64,000 nt of DNA, taken from positions 186,001 through 250,000 of the forward strand of contig FMTG01000002.1 in NCBI GenBank assembly GCA_900099715.1, in the 5' to 3' direction. The notes beneath the pieces were generated by a model that saw only the letters and a program-made list of their open reading frames with translations, was not told the DNA's origin and ran no database searches. Shown here in pieces: positions 1 to 8,853 of this stretch. A program made the translations under genes and the position numbers. This DNA comes from Ruminococcaceae bacterium YRB3002. GTDB lineage: Bacteria; Bacillota; Clostridia; Saccharofermentanales; Saccharofermentanaceae. Numbering within the stretch: position 1 is the stretch's first letter; each line of letters begins with the position of its first letter.

Positions 1-519
1 GAATTTGTTGAGAAAGCGGCACTCGATATCTTTGACTGCTGTCAGAAGATGGCCGGACTTGAGGGCCGTGACAGGCTGCTTCTTCAGCTCGCGGCTATCC
101 TCCACGAGATCGGCAAGTTCGTCAAGGCAAAAGGACACAATGAAGCTGCATTCTCTCTCATCGAGTATATGGATCTTATCGGTATAACATCTGATGAGCT
201 TAATACCATTGCTTATATCGTCAGGCTGTATCCGCAGGATTCGCCTTATGACAATTATTACTACCGTAATCTTCCACCCAAAAAGAAGGTTACTATATCC
301 AAACTGACATCTATCCTGAGGATCGCGGACAGTCTGGATGCTTCTCACACAGAGAAGATAGCAAACATGTCCGTGACGCTTCATCCTGACAGGCTTCATA
401 TTTCCTGTGAAGCCAGGGAGGATATGTCATTCGAGGAATGGGCGTTTGAACACAGATGTGATCTGTTTAAAGATGTCATGGGTATCGAAGCAAGACTCAG
501 AGTAAGGAGACAAGTATAA
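1..519 (+). CDS. ppx: Ppx/GppA family exopolyphosphatase, C-terminal part only
   Basis: The frame is open from the first base of the window, so the gene begins upstream; only about 172 C-terminal residues are present. They match the HD-like C-terminal domain of Ppx/GppA exopolyphosphatases, with LHEIGKFV as the helical His-containing segment followed by a long helical region (SKLTSILRIADSLDASH). Family members degrade polyphosphate or pppGpp. The catalytic ASKHA ATPase half is outside the window, so exopolyphosphatase cannot be separated from pppGpp phosphatase. The TAA stop directly abuts the GTG start of ppk1, and the ppk1 ribosome binding site lies inside this gene; this is a compact ppx-ppk pair. 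Family assignment is good, substrate is inference. Confidence 0.82.
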   Translation, partial: EFVEKAALDIFDCCQKMAGLEGRDRLLLQLAAILHEIGKFVKAKGHNEAAFSLIEYMDLIGITSDELNTIAYIVRLYPQDSPYDNYYYRNLPPKKKVTISKLTSILRIADSLDASHTEKIANMSVTLHPDRLHISCEAREDMSFEEWAFEHRCDLFKDVMGIEARLRVRRQV

Positions 520-2916
520 GTGGCTGCCAAAAAGACTAAGAAAACTGTTGCAAAGAAAACAGATGCCAAAGCTAAGAAACCCGTTGCCAAAAAGCCGGCT
601 GCTGCCAAGAAGCCTGCAGTGAAGAAAGCTGAGACCAAGAGCACAGAGGTCAAGAAGACTGAGGTCAAGAAACCGGCAGTGAAGAAGACAAAGACGAACA
701 AACTCCCTAAGATAGGTTCTGAGTATGAGTCTTTTCTCAGCGGCAACAATAAGTTCTTTAACCGTGAACTGTCATGGCTGGAGTTTAACGACAGGATCCT
801 CCATGAGGCAAGAGATACCAAGAATCCTCTTCTTGAGAGGATCAAGTTCCTTGCTATCACATGTTCCAATCTGGACGAATTCTATATTGTCAGAGTCGCA
901 TCACTCCGCGATATGCAGAGCATAAACTTTGCCGATAAGGATATTGCCGGTCTTACTGTCAGTGAACAGCTTAAGAGGATCGACGAGAGAACGCGTGAGA
1001 TGATGGCGCAGCTGTATTCCACATACAGCAGGTCACTCGTGCCTTCGCTCAAGAACGAGAGCATATTCCTGCTTAACTACGATGAGCTTGACGTGTCGGA
1101 GAAGAGCGTTGCGGATGAGTATTTCAGGACTGTCCTTTATCCAATTCTCACTCCTATGGCTGTTGATGCATCCAGACCGTTCCCGCTTATCTATAACAGA
1201 ATGCTGAATCTCTGTGTTATGTTGGAAAATAACGGGGAACTGTCAGCGGATCATGGTATCGTTGATGCAGCCAGCAAGGCTTCCGAGAAGCCGGACGATT
1301 CCGATGCGATGGTATTTGCTACCCTTCAGATCCCTACGGTTGTTCCGAGAATGCTCAAGATCGAGTCATCCAAGGGACTTGTCTTTGTACCGATAGAGCA
1401 GATAATCCGGGGCAATCTTGATTCGCTGTTCTTTGGAGAGAAGGTTATTGCTTCAGGCTGCTACAGGATCATGCGTAATGCTGACCTTGATATAGATGAA
1501 GATGAGGCTGAAGATCTGCTGAAAGAGATCGAGGAACAGGTGAGGAGAAGGAGATTCGGCGAGATCATAAGACTTGAGATACAGGACGATATGGATCCTG
1601 CTATACTGAGTTTCATCACGTCGGAACTTAAGATATCCAAGAAGGATATTTTCGAGGTGAGCGGACCGATAGACCTGACTTTCCTTATGAAGGTCTATTC
1701 AGCCTGTGAGGATGTGCACCCGGATCTGTGCTACAGGATCCATGAGCCTTCCAAGCCTGCTATGTTCGATGAGGATCTCGATGATATTTTCGCGCAGATC
1801 AGAGCGAAAGACAGGCTCGTCCATCACCCGTATGAGAGTTTTGACCCGGTGCTGGAGTTCGTCAGACAGGCATCTGTTGATCCCAACGTATTGGCTATCA
1901 AGCAGACACTTTACAGGGTGTCGTCAAGATCTCCGATCATTGCGTCTCTTCTTGAAGCAGCGCGGAACGGCAAGCAGGTCATGGTACTCGTTGAGCTCAA
2001 GGCAAGATTTGATGAAGAGAATAACATCAACTGGGCAAGGATGCTTGAGAAAGCCGGCTGCCACGTTATTTACGGTCTTGTCGGTCTCAAGACTCACAGT
2101 AAGATCACACTTGTTGTCCGCAAGGAAGAGGACGGCATCAGAAGATATCTGCATCTTGGCACCGGCAACTATAACGATATTACGGCAAAGATATACACGG
2201 ATATAGGTCTGTTTACCGCTTCGGAGAGTTTTGGTGAGGATGCTTCCGAGTTCTTTAACATGCTGTCGGGTTATTCGATCCCTCAGACCTGGAGACGACT
2301 TATTCCCGCTCCTCTGTGGATGAAGGATTATTTCGTCAAGAAGATTAGGCGTGAGGCTGAGAATGCTAGAAGCGGCAAGGAAGCAAGGATCATTGCCAAG
2401 ATCAATTCCCTTGTGGATGATGTGGTCATCAAGGAGCTCTATAACGCGTCAAGAGCGGGAGTCAAGATCGATCTTATCGTCAGGGGTATCTGCTGCTTAA
2501 GGGCGGGAATCCCCGACATGAGTGAGAATATTACCGTGAGATCCATAACAGGAAGGTTTCTTGAGCATTCGAGGATATTCTACTTCTATAACGAGGGACA
2601 TGAGGACCTGTATCTGGCATCCGCTGACTGGATGCCCAGGAACCTCAACAGGCGTGTGGAGCTGATGTTCCCGGTCGAGGATCCTGACTGCAGGGCAAGA
2701 GTAATGGAAGTTATCGATGTGGAGTTGAACGATACTGTCAGAGCGCATATACTTGATGCGGACGGAACGTACCATAAACTCGACCTGCGTGGTAAGATTA
2801 AGCTCGACAGTCAGGAGGAGCTTATCTCCCGTGCCGACGAGGCCGCTGAACTCAAGTTCAGGGAGATAACGGACAATACATCGTTCGTTCCTGCCGAACC
2901 TTCAGAAAATAATTAA
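520..2916 (+). CDS. ppk1: Polyphosphate kinase 1 with a Lys/Ala/Pro-rich N-terminal tail
   Basis: PPK1 transfers the ATP gamma-phosphate to inorganic polyphosphate chains. The 798-residue product is about 110 longer than E. coli Ppk. The core starts near residue 75 with FFNRELSWLEFNDRIL. His526 (THSK) and His545 (LHLGTGNYN) are 19 residues apart, exactly as E. coli His435 and His454, and His683 (LEHSR) matches E. coli His592, so the enzyme should be active. Residues 1-66 are a histone-H1-like tail of KKPAVKK/KKPVAKK units, unusual for the family. The start is GTG at 520, immediately after the ppx stop and 10-17 bases after AAGGAGA (503-509); no ATG exists in this frame before the core. Coupled to ppx, so synthesis and degradation of polyP are co-expressed. 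Confidence 0.95.
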   Translation: MAAKKTKKTVAKKTDAKAKKPVAKKPAAAKKPAVKKAETKSTEVKKTEVKKPAVKKTKTNKLPKIGSEYESFLSGNNKFFNRELSWLEFNDRILHEARDTKNPLLERIKFLAITCSNLDEFYIVRVASLRDMQSINFADKDIAGLTVSEQLKRIDERTREMMAQLYSTYSRSLVPSLKNESIFLLNYDELDVSEKSVADEYFRTVLYPILTPMAVDASRPFPLIYNRMLNLCVMLENNGELSADHGIVDAASKASEKPDDSDAMVFATLQIPTVVPRMLKIESSKGLVFVPIEQIIRGNLDSLFFGEKVIASGCYRIMRNADLDIDEDEAEDLLKEIEEQVRRRRFGEIIRLEIQDDMDPAILSFITSELKISKKDIFEVSGPIDLTFLMKVYSACEDVHPDLCYRIHEPSKPAMFDEDLDDIFAQIRAKDRLVHHPYESFDPVLEFVRQASVDPNVLAIKQTLYRVSSRSPIIASLLEAARNGKQVMVLVELKARFDEENNINWARMLEKAGCHVIYGLVGLKTHSKITLVVRKEEDGIRRYLHLGTGNYNDITAKIYTDIGLFTASESFGEDASEFFNMLSGYSIPQTWRRLIPAPLWMKDYFVKKIRREAENARSGKEARIIAKINSLVDDVVIKELYNASRAGVKIDLIVRGICCLRAGIPDMSENITVRSITGRFLEHSRIFYFYNEGHEDLYLASADWMPRNLNRRVELMFPVEDPDCRARVMEVIDVELNDTVRAHILDADGTYHKLDLRGKIKLDSQEELISRADEAAELKFREITDNTSFVPAEPSENN

Positions 2917-2932
2917 CAGAGTGGAGCAATAA

Positions 2933-4051
2933 ATGACAGTTATCAAAGAAAAATTTCCTTCAGTGTCAGATCCTTCCAGGTATGAGGACCTGTCATTCAG
3001 ATTCACCATGACTTCATCTTCCGGGATGAAAGCATCTTTCATTACGTACGGAGCCAGGATCGAGACTCTGTATGTACCTGACAGAGACGGCAATATGGCT
3101 GACGTTATGCTGGGTATGAAGGGCCTGGATGAATACCTGAGAGACGGTGGCAACCACGGTGCTGTTGTCGGCAGGTCTGCCAACAGGATCAAGAATGCCA
3201 CATTTACGATCGACGGCATCGAATACCACGTTACGAAGAACGACGGAGAGAATAATCTTCACGGGGGATCTCCCGCTTATCAGAATATCTTCTGGAACGG
3301 AGAGATACTGACAAAGGATGAGACTGATAATTATATTGAGGCCAGCGGTATCGCAGGTATCCCCGAAGCCGACGGCGAAGCGGTCATGTTCAATTGTGTC
3401 TCGAGAGACGGAGACTGCGGCTTCCCGGGCAACATAGATACAACAGTTATATATGCATGGCTCGTTGACGGAACGCTGTTGATCCTCTACAGGGCTGAGA
3501 CAGACAAAGCTACTGTATTCGCACCTACACATCATGCATATTTTAATCTTGGCGGACACAACAGCGGATCTGTTGAGACTGATATCATCATGGTCAACAG
3601 CGACCGGGTTACTCTCAAGGACGAGACTAACTGCAACTGCGAGCAGTACAGAGATGTGGAGGGTACAGATTTTGACCTCAGAAGCGGAGCGTTTATATCT
3701 CAGCTTACGACTTCTGATGAGCCGCAGATGGTCATGTCCCGCGGTATCGACCAGAATTACTGCATCAACGGCTATAATGGCAGTTATAATTTTGCAGCGT
3801 GCCTTACCGAACCCGACAGCGGAAGGGTGATGGAGGTGTACACAGACCTGCCGGGTATACAGCTGTATGCCGGTAATCACCTTGGAGGAAACGACCAGAA
3901 GGGTGATATTCCTTATAAGCCATATGATGCTATCTGTCTTGAGGCACAGATGTACCCGAACAGCATAAATATTCCTGAATTTGAGTCGCCGGTCATCAGA
4001 CCGGGTGAGGTCAGATATCATGCCTGCGGATATAAATTTAGCTGTGTGTAA
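2933..4051 (+). CDS. galM: Aldose 1-epimerase (galactose mutarotase)
   Basis: A 372-residue mutarotase interconverting alpha and beta anomers of aldohexoses in the cytoplasm. Family motifs are present in order: GRSANRI, NNLHGG, the active-site segment THHAYFNLGG, and ICLEAQMYPNS near the C-terminus, which carries the glutamate used as general base. Length is normal. GGAG at 2923-2926 lies 6 nt before the ATG, and only 16 nt separate it from the ppk1 stop, so it is probably read from the ppx-ppk1 transcript. No other galactose gene is nearby, so a general role in sugar anomer balance is as likely as a dedicated Leloir pathway. Confidence 0.92.
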   Translation: MTVIKEKFPSVSDPSRYEDLSFRFTMTSSSGMKASFITYGARIETLYVPDRDGNMADVMLGMKGLDEYLRDGGNHGAVVGRSANRIKNATFTIDGIEYHVTKNDGENNLHGGSPAYQNIFWNGEILTKDETDNYIEASGIAGIPEADGEAVMFNCVSRDGDCGFPGNIDTTVIYAWLVDGTLLILYRAETDKATVFAPTHHAYFNLGGHNSGSVETDIIMVNSDRVTLKDETNCNCEQYRDVEGTDFDLRSGAFISQLTTSDEPQMVMSRGIDQNYCINGYNGSYNFAACLTEPDSGRVMEVYTDLPGIQLYAGNHLGGNDQKGDIPYKPYDAICLEAQMYPNSINIPEFESPVIRPGEVRYHACGYKFSCV

Positions 4052-4079
4052 TGACAAAGCAGGTAAAAAAGAATATAAT
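4051..4079 (+). promoter_or_regulatory. Predicted sigma-A promoter of ilvE
   Basis: ATGACA (4051-4056), a 17-bp spacer and a perfect TATAAT (4074-4079). The -35 begins at the last base of the galM stop codon. Expected start of transcription is near 4086, about 28 nt before the ilvE ATG. Confidence 0.7.
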
Positions 4080-4113
4080 TTCAAGTAATTTTTAAGCAAA
4101 GAAGGTGTTTTGT

Positions 4114-5142
4114 ATGAAGAAAGACATTGATTGGTCCAGTTTGACATTCAGCTATCAGAAGACCGACAAGCGTTATGTCGCCAACTTTACGAACGGCGCA
4201 TGGGACGAGGGCGGACTTATAGATGATGATATGATCGTCATGAGCGAGGATGCAGGCGTTCTGCAGTATGCACAGACTGTTTTCGAGGGATTGAAGGCTT
4301 ACACCACAAAGGACGGCAGGATCGTTACTTTCAGGCCCGACCTCAACGCTGACAGACTTATCGATTCTGCAAAGAGACTTGAGATCCCTCCGTTCCCCAA
4401 GGACAGATTTATCGAGTCTATCAGGCAGGTTGTTGCTGCCAATGCTGACTGGGTACCTCCCTATGGAACAGGTGCTTCTCTTTATCTGAGACCTTATATT
4501 TTCGGTATCAACCCCGTTATCGGAGTTAAGCCTGCTGACGATTATCAGTACAGGGTATTTGCTACTCCTGTAGGTCCTTATTTCAAGGGCGGCGTTAAGC
4601 CTATCAGAGTCAAGATATCCGATTTTGACAGAGCAGCTCCGAGAGGAACAGGCAACATCAAGGCAGGCCTGAACTATGCCATGAGCCTTCATGCTATCGT
4701 TACAGCTCATAATGAGGGCTTTGCCGAGAACATCTATCTCGATCCCGCTACAAGAACTAAGATCGAGGAGACAGGCGGAGCGAACATCCTGCTCGTTGAT
4801 CAGGACGGCAACCTCGTTGTTCCGAAGTCTGATTCAATCCTGCCCTCTATCACAAGAAGAAGCCTTGTTTACGTAGGCGAGCACTATCTCGGCCTGAAGG
4901 TTACTGAGAGAGAAGTCCTGCTTAGCGAGATCTTCGAGGGCAAGTTCAAGGAGTGCGGGCTGTGTGGTACAGCAGCTGTTATCTCTCCTGTCGGAAGCAT
5001 TAATGACCATGGCAATGAATTTGCTTTCGCAAGCGGAATGGAGGAGATGGGACCTGTTCTCACTAAGCTCCGTGCAACTCTCACAGGTATCCAGGAAGGT
5101 ACTGTCGAAGCACCCGAGGGCTGGATCTACGAGATCTGCTGA
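4114..5142 (+). CDS. ilvE: Branched-chain amino acid aminotransferase
   Basis: A class IV PLP aminotransferase (342 residues) catalysing the reversible last step of Leu, Ile and Val synthesis. It belongs to the BCAT branch that includes the eukaryotic enzymes: VFEGLKAY, RPDLNADRL, then GTGNIKAGLNYA where Lys183 should form the Schiff base with PLP, followed by EETGGANI and CGTAAVISPVG. The upstream in-frame GTG at 4105 is rejected as start because GAAGG (4101-4105) is correctly spaced for ATG 4114. A single-gene transcript is likely: own promoter (4051-4079) and a strong terminator directly downstream. No T-box leader is present; the untranslated leader is only about 28 nt. Confidence 0.94.
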   Translation: MKKDIDWSSLTFSYQKTDKRYVANFTNGAWDEGGLIDDDMIVMSEDAGVLQYAQTVFEGLKAYTTKDGRIVTFRPDLNADRLIDSAKRLEIPPFPKDRFIESIRQVVAANADWVPPYGTGASLYLRPYIFGINPVIGVKPADDYQYRVFATPVGPYFKGGVKPIRVKISDFDRAAPRGTGNIKAGLNYAMSLHAIVTAHNEGFAENIYLDPATRTKIEETGGANILLVDQDGNLVVPKSDSILPSITRRSLVYVGEHYLGLKVTEREVLLSEIFEGKFKECGLCGTAAVISPVGSINDHGNEFAFASGMEEMGPVLTKLRATLTGIQEGTVEAPEGWIYEIC

Positions 5143-5161
5143 TTCTAATTCTGCTGATATG

Positions 5162-5195
5162 TTGTCCGGTGTGTTGTGCACCGGACAATTTTTTT
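5162..5195 (+). terminator. Intrinsic terminator of ilvE
   Basis: Perfect 10-bp stem TTGTCCGGTG / CACCGGACAA (5162-5171 and 5179-5188), 7-nt loop, followed by seven T (5189-5195). The next gene's GGAGGG lies right after the T-run. Confidence 0.92.
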
Positions 5196-5210
5196 ACACC
5201 GGAGGGTATT

Positions 5211-5849
5211 ATGAACACCGATTTTATCGAATTGCTGACACACAGCTCAATCAGGATCAAGGGGGATATCATCATATACTGTGATCCGTATAACGTAAGG
5301 GATGCGCTTCATGATGCCGATATTATCCTCATTACCCACGATCACTATGATCATTTCTCACCTGATGACATCGCGAAAGTAATCAAGTCAGATACATGCT
5401 TTCTTGTTCCTTCGTCGATCGAAGCACAGGTAAGGAAGGCTCTTGGCAAGAAAGTAATGATATTGTCCGGTGATGCCGGTGAGAGATTCAATTTTGATTA
5501 TGCTGACATAGAGATGGTGCCTTCTTACAATGTTAACAAGAAGTTCCATCCTGAGAGTGCCGGTTATGTTGGCTACATAGTATGTATCGACGGTAAGCGG
5601 ATCTATATTGCCGGTGATACCGATATCAACGATGATATACTGAATGTGACCTGTGATGTTGCTCTCGTTCCTGTAGGGGGAACTTTTACAATGGATGCGA
5701 AGGAAGCAGCTGAACTTGTAAACCAGATAGGCTGCGAAGCAGCGATACCCACGCATTACGGATCAGTTACAGGGAGTGAAGATGCAGGTGACGTATTCCG
5801 TTCGCTGGTTGATGACTCAATAGACGTAAAGATCATAAAAAAGTACTGA
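5211..5849 (+). CDS. Metal-dependent hydrolase of the metallo-beta-lactamase fold (UPF0173/UlaG-like)
   Basis: A 212-residue protein with the HxHxDH-type metal site in ITHDHYDHFSPDD, the second metal region IAGDTD, and a C-terminal PTHYGS that supplies a further ligand. This is the minimal, cap-less MBL layout of UPF0173 and UlaG-like hydrolases; the physiological substrate is not known for most members. Start ATG 5211 is chosen because GGAGGG (5201-5206) precedes it; an earlier in-frame non-ATG start would read through the terminator hairpin. It probably needs read-through or an unseen promoter. The cyclase gene follows after one base, so they form a translationally linked pair. Confidence 0.85.
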   Translation: MNTDFIELLTHSSIRIKGDIIIYCDPYNVRDALHDADIILITHDHYDHFSPDDIAKVIKSDTCFLVPSSIEAQVRKALGKKVMILSGDAGERFNFDYADIEMVPSYNVNKKFHPESAGYVGYIVCIDGKRIYIAGDTDINDDILNVTCDVALVPVGGTFTMDAKEAAELVNQIGCEAAIPTHYGSVTGSEDAGDVFRSLVDDSIDVKIIKKY

Positions 5850-5850
5850 T

Positions 5851-6441
5851 ATGATAATCGATATATCACAGGAAGTATTCGGATGTGCCGTTTTCCCCGG
5901 TGATCCATCTCCGGCCGGGAAGAGGATCATGTCAATTGCGGATGGTGATGTCTGTAATCTGACGTCTATAGAGATGTGTGCCCATAACGGTACCCATGTT
6001 GACAGTCCTTTCCATTTTTATAACGACGGAAAGACAATCGATGAAGTTCCGCTGGATAAGTTTGTCGGACCATGCTATGTAGCAGAGCACAACGGTGATG
6101 TAACTGCATCTGATGCAGATGGAATACTTGTCAGGGCAAGGAATGCAGGTTCATCTGCGGAAAGGATACTTCTTAAGGGTAAATGCACAGTTACAGAGGG
6201 TGCTGCCGGTGTCTTTGCAGGTAATAATGTGAAGCTGATCGGTAATGAGTCCCAGACTGTCGGCCCCGAAGATGCACCTGCAGCAGTCCACTATATTCTT
6301 CTCAAAGCCGAAGTTGTGCTCCTCGAGGGAATAAGACTGACAGATGTGCCGGAAGGTGCTTATTATCTCTGTGCCCAGCCGTTAAATCTTGCCGGTATTG
6401 ACGGGGCTCCCTGCAGAGCCATACTCATAACTGAACAATGA
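5851..6441 (+). CDS. Cyclase family protein (kynurenine-formamidase-like fold)
   Basis: 196 residues with the metal-binding signature HNGTHVDSPFHF (HxGTHxDxPxHF), diagnostic of the cyclase/KynB-like superfamily (COG1878), which are Mn or Zn dependent amidohydrolases or lyases. No kynurenine pathway gene is present, so a formamidase role is unsupported. The ATG lies one base after the preceding TGA with no good Shine-Dalgarno, implying translational coupling to the MBL gene. Both genes encode small metal-dependent hydrolases; a joint pathway is possible but unproven. Confidence 0.8.
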   Translation: MIIDISQEVFGCAVFPGDPSPAGKRIMSIADGDVCNLTSIEMCAHNGTHVDSPFHFYNDGKTIDEVPLDKFVGPCYVAEHNGDVTASDADGILVRARNAGSSAERILLKGKCTVTEGAAGVFAGNNVKLIGNESQTVGPEDAPAAVHYILLKAEVVLLEGIRLTDVPEGAYYLCAQPLNLAGIDGAPCRAILITEQ

Positions 6442-6452
6442 TCTGCGTTGTT

Positions 6453-6471
6453 GTACCAATAATGGTACTTT
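6453..6471 (+). terminator. Weak terminator-like hairpin after the cyclase gene
   Basis: Stem GTACCA / TGGTAC (6453-6458 and 6463-6468), loop ATAA, then only three T. Too weak to be confident, but it lies between the cyclase stop and the recA promoter. Confidence 0.35.
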
Positions 6472-6475
6472 CATA

Positions 6476-6505
6476 ACAAAACCGTATGTTTTCGTATTAT
6501 TTGTC
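6476..6505 (+). repeat. Copy A of a shared intergenic motif (upstream of recA)
   Basis: ACAAAACCGTAT-G-TTTTCGTATT-A-TTTGTC. It matches 44989-45019 upstream of the Tad-like cluster at 28 of 31 alignment columns, and its core TTTTCGTATT recurs between engB and comEC. It ends 12 bp before the recA -35 box, a position suited to an activator site or UP-like element. Confidence 0.6.
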
Positions 6506-6517
6506 GATAAATATTTG

Positions 6518-6546
6518 TTGACATTGGGTTAAGATAACAATACAAT
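6518..6546 (+). promoter_or_regulatory. recA promoter
   Basis: Perfect TTGACA (6518-6523), 17-bp spacer, TACAAT (6541-6546). Transcription should start near 6553, just before the LexA-type box. Confidence 0.85.
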
Positions 6547-6561
6547 AAGCTTATTGAATTA

Positions 6562-6573
6562 GAACAAATGTTT
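6562..6573 (+). promoter_or_regulatory. LexA (SOS) box of recA
   Basis: GAACAAATGTTT, one base from the Gram-positive LexA consensus GAAC-N4-GTTC. It lies about 10-20 nt downstream of the predicted start, where a bound repressor blocks transcription. The identical 12-mer lies at the ruvC promoter (21292-21303). Confidence 0.85.
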
Positions 6574-6588
6574 ATGGAGGCAGTAATA

Positions 6589-7710
6589 ATGGCTAAGAGT
6601 AAGAATGCAGGTAAGAATTCAGTAACTCCGGTTACAGATCAGTCAGAGAGGAAGAAGGCGCTTGACGCTGCACTCGCTCAGATCGAGAAGCAGTTCGGTC
6701 AGGGCGCGGTCATGAGACTCGGAGATAAGACAAATATTGAGGTTGATTCCATTCCGACAGGTGCTCTGTCACTTGACATTGCACTTGGTATCGGCGGACT
6801 TCCGAGAGGAAGGATCATCGAGATCTACGGACCGGAATCTTCCGGTAAGACAACAGTTGCTCTTCACTGTGTTGCAGAAGCGCAGAAGCAGGGTGGATCA
6901 TGCGCATATATCGATGCGGAGCATGCTCTGGATCCTGTATATGCTGCAGCTATAGGTGTTGATGTGGATAACCTCATACTGTCACAGCCGGATACAGGTG
7001 AGCAGGGTCTTGATATATGCGAGACGCTCGTAAGATCAGGCTGTATCGATGTGATCGTAATCGATTCTGTTGCGGCTCTGGTTCCGAAGGCTGAGATCGA
7101 AGGTGATATGGGTGATTCTCATGTCGGTCTTCAGGCAAGGCTCATGAGCCAGGCACTCAGAAAGCTTGCAGGTATCGTGTCCAAGTCCGGAACGATCTGT
7201 ATATTTATCAATCAGCTCCGTGAGAAGGTCGGTGTCATGTTCGGCAACCCCGAGACGACGCCGGGTGGACGTGCACTTAAGTTCTATGCATCTGTAAGAC
7301 TTGATGTCAGAAGAGTTGAAGCTTTGAAGAGCGGAACTGATGTTATAGGTAACCATACGAGAGTCAAGATAGTAAAGAATAAGGTTGCACCTCCGTTCAA
7401 GGAGGCTGAGTTCGATATCTTCTACGGCAAGGGAATATCTTCTGAGAGCTGCATCATCGATCTCGCAGTTGACAACAACATACTTGAGAAGAGCGGGTCC
7501 TGGTTCTCGTATAAGGGCGAGAAGATCGCACAGGGTAAGGATAATACTAGGATCTACCTCGAGCAGCATCCTGATGTCTGCAAGGAGATTGAAGAACTCA
7601 TCAGGGATTCATATAAGCCTTCCAACGAAGCAATTCCCGACGATGCGGATATCGACGAGGATGATGCTGATGAGGATGACGAGGATATCCTCGGAATCGA
7701 TGAAGACTGA
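6589..7710 (+). CDS. recA: Recombinase RecA
   Basis: 373-residue RecA, forming ATP-dependent filaments on ssDNA for strand exchange and LexA cleavage. Walker [10 protein letters not shown] (81-89), Walker B VIVIDS, and the L2-region [16 protein letters not shown] are intact. The C-terminus is a very acidic Asp/Glu tail (about residues 350-373), which in RecA proteins moderates DNA binding. ATG 6589 is preferred to the in-frame ATG 6568 because GGAGG (6576-6580) is spaced 8 nt from it, and 6568 lies inside the LexA box. The stop TGA shares its A with the recX ATG, so recA-recX are coupled. Confidence 0.97.
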   Translation: MAKSKNAGKNSVTPVTDQSERKKALDAALAQIEKQFGQGAVMRLGDKTNIEVDSIPTGALSLDIALGIGGLPRGRIIEIYGPESSGKTTVALHCVAEAQKQGGSCAYIDAEHALDPVYAAAIGVDVDNLILSQPDTGEQGLDICETLVRSGCIDVIVIDSVAALVPKAEIEGDMGDSHVGLQARLMSQALRKLAGIVSKSGTICIFINQLREKVGVMFGNPETTPGGRALKFYASVRLDVRRVEALKSGTDVIGNHTRVKIVKNKVAPPFKEAEFDIFYGKGISSESCIIDLAVDNNILEKSGSWFSYKGEKIAQGKDNTRIYLEQHPDVCKEIEELIRDSYKPSNEAIPDDADIDEDDADEDDEDILGIDED

Positions 7711-8171
7711 TGAACGGTCAGGACATACAGTACAGGGAAGTTCTTGAGGCTGCGGTCAGACATATCGGTATAGCAACATATTCTTCAGGGAAGATCCGTT
7801 CATATCTTGTGAATAAGGGCTTCCCTGAAGAAATAGTGTCGCAGGTTGTTGCCGAGCTTATTGACAGGCAGTACATTGATGACCGTAAAGCATCCAGGAA
7901 GGTGTTGGTCTCCAGAAGCGGCAAGAAGCAGGAGAGCAGGGACTATATGAGACAGAGACTGCTGGCAGCCGGTATTGATGAAGGAATTGCCGAGGATATC
8001 GTCAGTTCATTACCTGCAGATTCAGACACATGTCTTTCTTTGTTCAGATCATTGGGCGTTGATTCCGATACGGATGAGAACCGGGAGACGATGATCCGGA
8101 TCGCTTCACAGCGCGGTTATACCTATGAGACAGCATCGGAAGCGTACAGGAGATGGTCAGAAGAGTTATGA
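7710..8171 (+). CDS. recX: Regulatory protein RecX
   Basis: 153 residues of the helical RecX family, which binds RecA filaments and inhibits or disassembles them. Tandem three-helix repeats are recognisable: AVRHIGIATYSSGKIRSYL, then VVAELIDRQYIDD, then SRDYMRQRLLAAGIDEGIA. The gene starts on the last base of the recA stop (TGATG overlap), typical of recA-recX operons where RecX is made at a fixed low ratio. It shares the SOS promoter of recA. Its final 4 nt overlap the alkD start. Confidence 0.88.
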   Translation: MNGQDIQYREVLEAAVRHIGIATYSSGKIRSYLVNKGFPEEIVSQVVAELIDRQYIDDRKASRKVLVSRSGKKQESRDYMRQRLLAAGIDEGIAEDIVSSLPADSDTCLSLFRSLGVDSDTDENRETMIRIASQRGYTYETASEAYRRWSEEL

Positions 8172-8845
8172 ATCATGAAGAACTGTTAAGCAGGCTGTTT
8201 GAACTGCAGGATGCGGGTTACCGCGAGCTTCAGATAAGGACGATCCCTTCGGTCGATCCTGATTCGATAATAGGTGTCAGAACTCCTGAACTCCGTTCCA
8301 TAGCCAAGGATATCTATGGATCTGATCTTGCAGGAGAGATCCTTAACAGTTCTTCTCATAAATACTTTGAGGAGATGCAGTTACATGCTTTCCTTATATC
8401 CCGTGAGAAGGATATCGACAGATGCATCTGCTATCTGGATGCTTTTCTTCCTGCTGTTGACAACTGGGCAACATGTGACCAGATGATCCCCAAGGTTATC
8501 GGACGCAATCATGAGACAATACTTCCTAAGGTATATGAATGGATCGGAAGTGATCATGTTTTCACTGTCAGGTTTGCTGTCAAGGTCCTGATGGACTATT
8601 TCCTTGATGATCACTATGACAGCAGGTATCCCGAGCTTGTTGCTTCTTTAAAGACTGATGAATACTATCTTCAGATGATGATCGCCTGGTATTTTGCCAC
8701 TGCTCTTGCCAAGCAGTACAATGATATCGTTCCATATCTGGAACAGAGAAGATTGGATCATACCGTTCATAAGATGACGATCAGGAAAGTATCTGACAGC
8801 TTCAGGATATCTGATGATCGTAAGAAATATCTGCGTTCGCTTTGA
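8168..8845 (+). CDS. alkD: DNA alkylation repair glycosylase, AlkD family
   Basis: 225-residue HEAT-repeat protein of the AlkD family, which excises bulky or cationic alkylated bases (3-methyladenine, 7-methylguanine). Residues matching the B. cereus AlkD active site are present: Trp100 and Asp104 in DNWATCD, Arg135 in TVRFAV and Trp174 in IAWYF; the W-D spacing of 4 and R-W spacing of 39 equal those of AlkD (W109, D113, R148, W187). ATG 8168 overlaps the recX stop (ATGA); an in-frame ATG at 8153 has no correctly spaced ribosome site. The operon position places this glycosylase under SOS control with recA and recX. Confidence 0.83.
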   Translation: MNHEELLSRLFELQDAGYRELQIRTIPSVDPDSIIGVRTPELRSIAKDIYGSDLAGEILNSSSHKYFEEMQLHAFLISREKDIDRCICYLDAFLPAVDNWATCDQMIPKVIGRNHETILPKVYEWIGSDHVFTVRFAVKVLMDYFLDDHYDSRYPELVASLKTDEYYLQMMIAWYFATALAKQYNDIVPYLEQRRLDHTVHKMTIRKVSDSFRISDDRKKYLRSL

Positions 8846-8853
8846 TAACTATG

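Noticed and set aside
3014-4147. 377-codon open frame antisense to galM
   Set aside because: It overlaps a complete galM and the ilvE promoter; the translation is Cys/Ile/Val-rich with no domain.
6568-6588. RecA start at the upstream in-frame ATG 6568
   Set aside because: It would lie inside the LexA box and lack a ribosome site; GGAGG fits ATG 6589.
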